Source: an uncultured Collinsella sp.
Lineage (GTDB): Bacteria; Actinomycetota; Coriobacteriia; Coriobacteriales; Coriobacteriaceae
NCBI GenBank assembly: GCA_902490245.1
Contig: CABUDB010000099.1
Coordinates: 1 to 6,370 of the forward strand
DNA length: 6,370 nucleotides
Reading direction: 5' to 3'
Under the pieces are notes generated by a model that was given only the letters and a program-made list of their open reading frames with translations, was not told where the DNA came from and did no database searches. A program made the position numbers and the translations under genes. Positions 5,082 through 6,370 of this stretch are shown one piece after another (within the stretch, counting starts at the first letter, position 1; the number at the start of each line of letters is the position of its first letter).

Positions 5082-6161
5082 TTACTCCTCCTCGGGGTAC
5101 ACGACTCCCCAGTCGGCGCGTAGCTTGGTCATCAGCTCCATAACATCAGAAGCATAGCCCAGAAGCTCACGCTTAGAGTCGTCGCCGGCAACGGCCTTCT
5201 CAAGATCGGCCATCTCATAGCAAAGGGCGTAAGCCTCGGTGCCGGCGTGGACCTCCTCGCGGTGGCCGTCCGCAGTCCACACGATGGTCGCGTGATCGGC
5301 GCGCGGATACTCGTTGACCTCGATATAGCACTTATCGAAGCTAATAATCGAGCGCTTGGGTTGCTTGGAGTGGAGCGTGAGGCTCACAACACCCAGCTGC
5401 TGCTCGGCATTACGGCAGACGATGCCGCCCGCAACGTCAACACCGGTCTCACAGGTGTTGCCCAACGAAACGACCTCAATGGGCTGGCTTGCCATAAAGA
5501 GACGCATGACGGACAGGGCATACACGCCAATGTCGAGCATGGCACCGCCAGCAAGGTTGCGGTTGTAGAAGCGATTGGTCAGATCGCCGTACTCCTTGTA
5601 GCTACCAAAGTTGAGCTGGGCGAGGTTCATGCGACCAAACTCGCCGGCATCCATGCGACGGCGCAGCTCTTGATACAAGGGCATATGAAGCACCGTGGTG
5701 GCGTCCATGAGGACGACGTTGTGCTCGTCGGCGATGGCACGCGCCTCGTCGAGCTCAGCGGAATTGAGGGTAATGGCTTTCTCGCAGAGCACGTGCTTGC
5801 CGGCGGCCAGCGCGTCACGCAGATAGGTGATATGCGTGTTGTGCGGCGTGGTGATATAGACGGCGTCGATGCCCGGATCGGCGTAGAGGTCCTCAACCGA
5901 TTCATAGACCTTCTCGATGCCATACTGCTCGGCAAAAGCCTGAGCCTTGGACAGCGTACGGTTGGCGACGCCCGCAAGCTTGCGGCCGGCAAGAGCGAGA
6001 GACTGGGCCATCTGGTTGGCGATAACACCGCAACCGATCACGGCCCAGCGGAGCTCGGGGGCCGTAAAAATATCGTTAGGGAACGGCTTGTCCTGAACCG
6101 AAGCGAACGCTGCCTTTGCTGCTGCCGCGGAGTCGAGTGGAACCCGCTTGGAATCTGTCAT
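5082..6161 (-). CDS. Gfo/Idh/MocA family NAD(P)-dependent oxidoreductase
   Basis: This soluble dehydrogenase of about 359 residues probably oxidises a sugar, inositol or diol with NAD(P). Numbered from the upstream ATG, the Rossmann domain starts at WAVIGCGVIANQMA (40-53). ITTPHNTH (104-111) and HVLCEKAITLN (124-134), with Lys129 of the family EK motif, follow. The C-terminal substrate domain shows GGAMLDIGVYAL (206-217), with Asp211 and Tyr215 at the usual catalytic region. This resembles the dihydrodiol/xylose-dehydrogenase branch. Two ATGs are adjacent (6164 and 6161). AGGAGG (6168-6173) is 3 bases from the first and 6 from the second, so the second is preferred; starting at 6164 adds one Met. 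About 35 residues precede the Rossmann fold, more than usual. It is the first gene of an operon with the DeoR regulator. Substrate cannot be assigned. Confidence 0.92.
   Translation of the reverse strand: MTDSKRVPLDSAAAAKAAFASVQDKPFPNDIFTAPELRWAVIGCGVIANQMAQSLALAGRKLAGVANRTLSKAQAFAEQYGIEKVYESVEDLYADPGIDAVYITTPHNTHITYLRDALAAGKHVLCEKAITLNSAELDEARAIADEHNVVLMDATTVLHMPLYQELRRRMDAGEFGRMNLAQLNFGSYKEYGDLTNRFYNRNLAGGAMLDIGVYALSVMRLFMASQPIEVVSLGNTCETGVDVAGGIVCRNAEQQLGVVSLTLHSKQPKRSIISFDKCYIEVNEYPRADHATIVWTADGHREEVHAGTEAYALCYEMADLEKAVAGDDSKRELLGYASDVMELMTKLRADWGVVYPEEE
5085..5093 (-). promoter_or_regulatory. Shine-Dalgarno of the DeoR gene embedded in the oxidoreductase C-terminus
   Basis: The minus strand reads GAGGAGGAG then TAA, three Glu codons that also supply GGAGG 8 bases before the DeoR ATG. 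The ribosome that finishes the oxidoreductase ends on the next gene's binding site, which favours translational coupling. Confidence 0.75.
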
Positions 6162-6204
6162 CATGTACCTCCTGTGTCATAGAACGTCTTGCATTTCGGA
6201 CAGC

Positions 6205-6246
6205 TCTATATTCGCACAAACACGCGTGTCTGTGCGCGTTTTTGCG
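6205..6246 (-). promoter_or_regulatory. Promoter-proximal candidate region with CGCA/TGCG elements
   Basis: TATAGA on the minus strand (6205-6210) is a candidate -10 for the oxidoreductase operon, about 45 bases before the start, but no good -35 is placed 16-18 bp upstream. Directly upstream lie CGCA at 6213, CGCG at 6223, and TGCG at 6233 and 6243, that is, GC-core elements 10 bp apart in changing orientation. A regulator bound here would cover the -35 region. Another TATAGA is at 6290-6295, also without a good -35. Confidence 0.35.
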
Positions 6247-6285
6247 TATCTCATCGCTAAATGGTCATTTTTGCCCCGTAAACGG

Positions 6286-6341
6286 CGCATCTATACGCAT
6301 ATTCACGCAATCCAACGCACGCAAATACGCACAAAAGCGCA
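6286..6341. promoter_or_regulatory. Helically phased CGCA direct repeats, candidate DeoR operator
   Basis: CGCA begins at 6286, 6296, 6306, 6316, 6328 and 6338: spacings of 10, 10, 10, 12 and 10 bp, with an extra out-of-phase copy at 6320. The flanks are AT-rich and often read ACGCA. Sites on one helix face suit a regulator that binds tandem direct repeats, as the DeoR-family IolR does. The remaining upstream DNA (6165-6370) shows no gene; it may also hold the promoter of a gene beyond the right edge. Confidence 0.45.
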
Positions 6342-6370
6342 CTGGTCATTGCTCAGAGACAGGGGCTTAT

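Noticed and set aside
5247..6182. Plus-strand open frame (311 codons) opposite the oxidoreductase gene
   Set aside because: It is antisense to a protein with clear Rossmann and EK motifs; it shows no motif and no convincing ribosome binding site.

Overview
This is a GC-rich, gene-dense bacterial window with short, well-marked ribosome binding sites. Base composition, codon style and protein character suggest an actinobacterial gut anaerobe of the Coriobacteriia, perhaps Collinsella-like. That placement rests on general recognition and is not proven by any marker gene here. No tRNA, rRNA, phage gene, transposase or CRISPR array is visible.

Left part (1-780): the window seems to open on the last codons of a plus-strand gene, followed by a strong rho-independent terminator (53-85). 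A RidA-family enamine/imine deaminase lies on the minus strand (115-492). It has a near-consensus promoter (TTGCAT, 17 bp, TACTAT), and the predicted mRNA would begin almost directly with a long hairpin. The 288-bp divergent gap also holds a probable -10 for the next operon.

Middle (781-3948): a two-gene plus-strand operon. The first gene encodes an 830-residue peptidase-U32-family protein with the RlhA-type layout (U32 core with Fe-S cysteines, DUF3656) plus a C-terminal U32-like half carrying a second four-cysteine cluster. Fifteen bases on is an RluA-family pseudouridine synthase. Both families include 23S rRNA and tRNA modification enzymes, so the operon is probably an RNA-modification unit.

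Convergent gap (3949-4331): 383 bp without a gene. It contains a possible rluA-proximal terminator, then the most unusual structure of the window: three units repeating at exactly 81 bp, each a 55-nt inverted repeat. Together they make six copies of a 15-bp arm in alternating orientation at 40/41-bp pitch. A perfect 12-bp bidirectional terminator follows, serving the operons that converge here.

Right part (4332-6370): a minus-strand operon of a Gfo/Idh/MocA-family NAD(P)-dependent oxidoreductase followed 3 bp later by a DeoR-family regulator, whose Shine-Dalgarno is the run of Glu codons ending the oxidoreductase gene. Its upstream region holds CGCA elements spaced almost exactly 10 bp apart, good candidates for the operator of the DeoR regulator. 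A plausible reading is a small, autoregulated sugar or polyol oxidation operon; the substrate cannot be read from the sequence.
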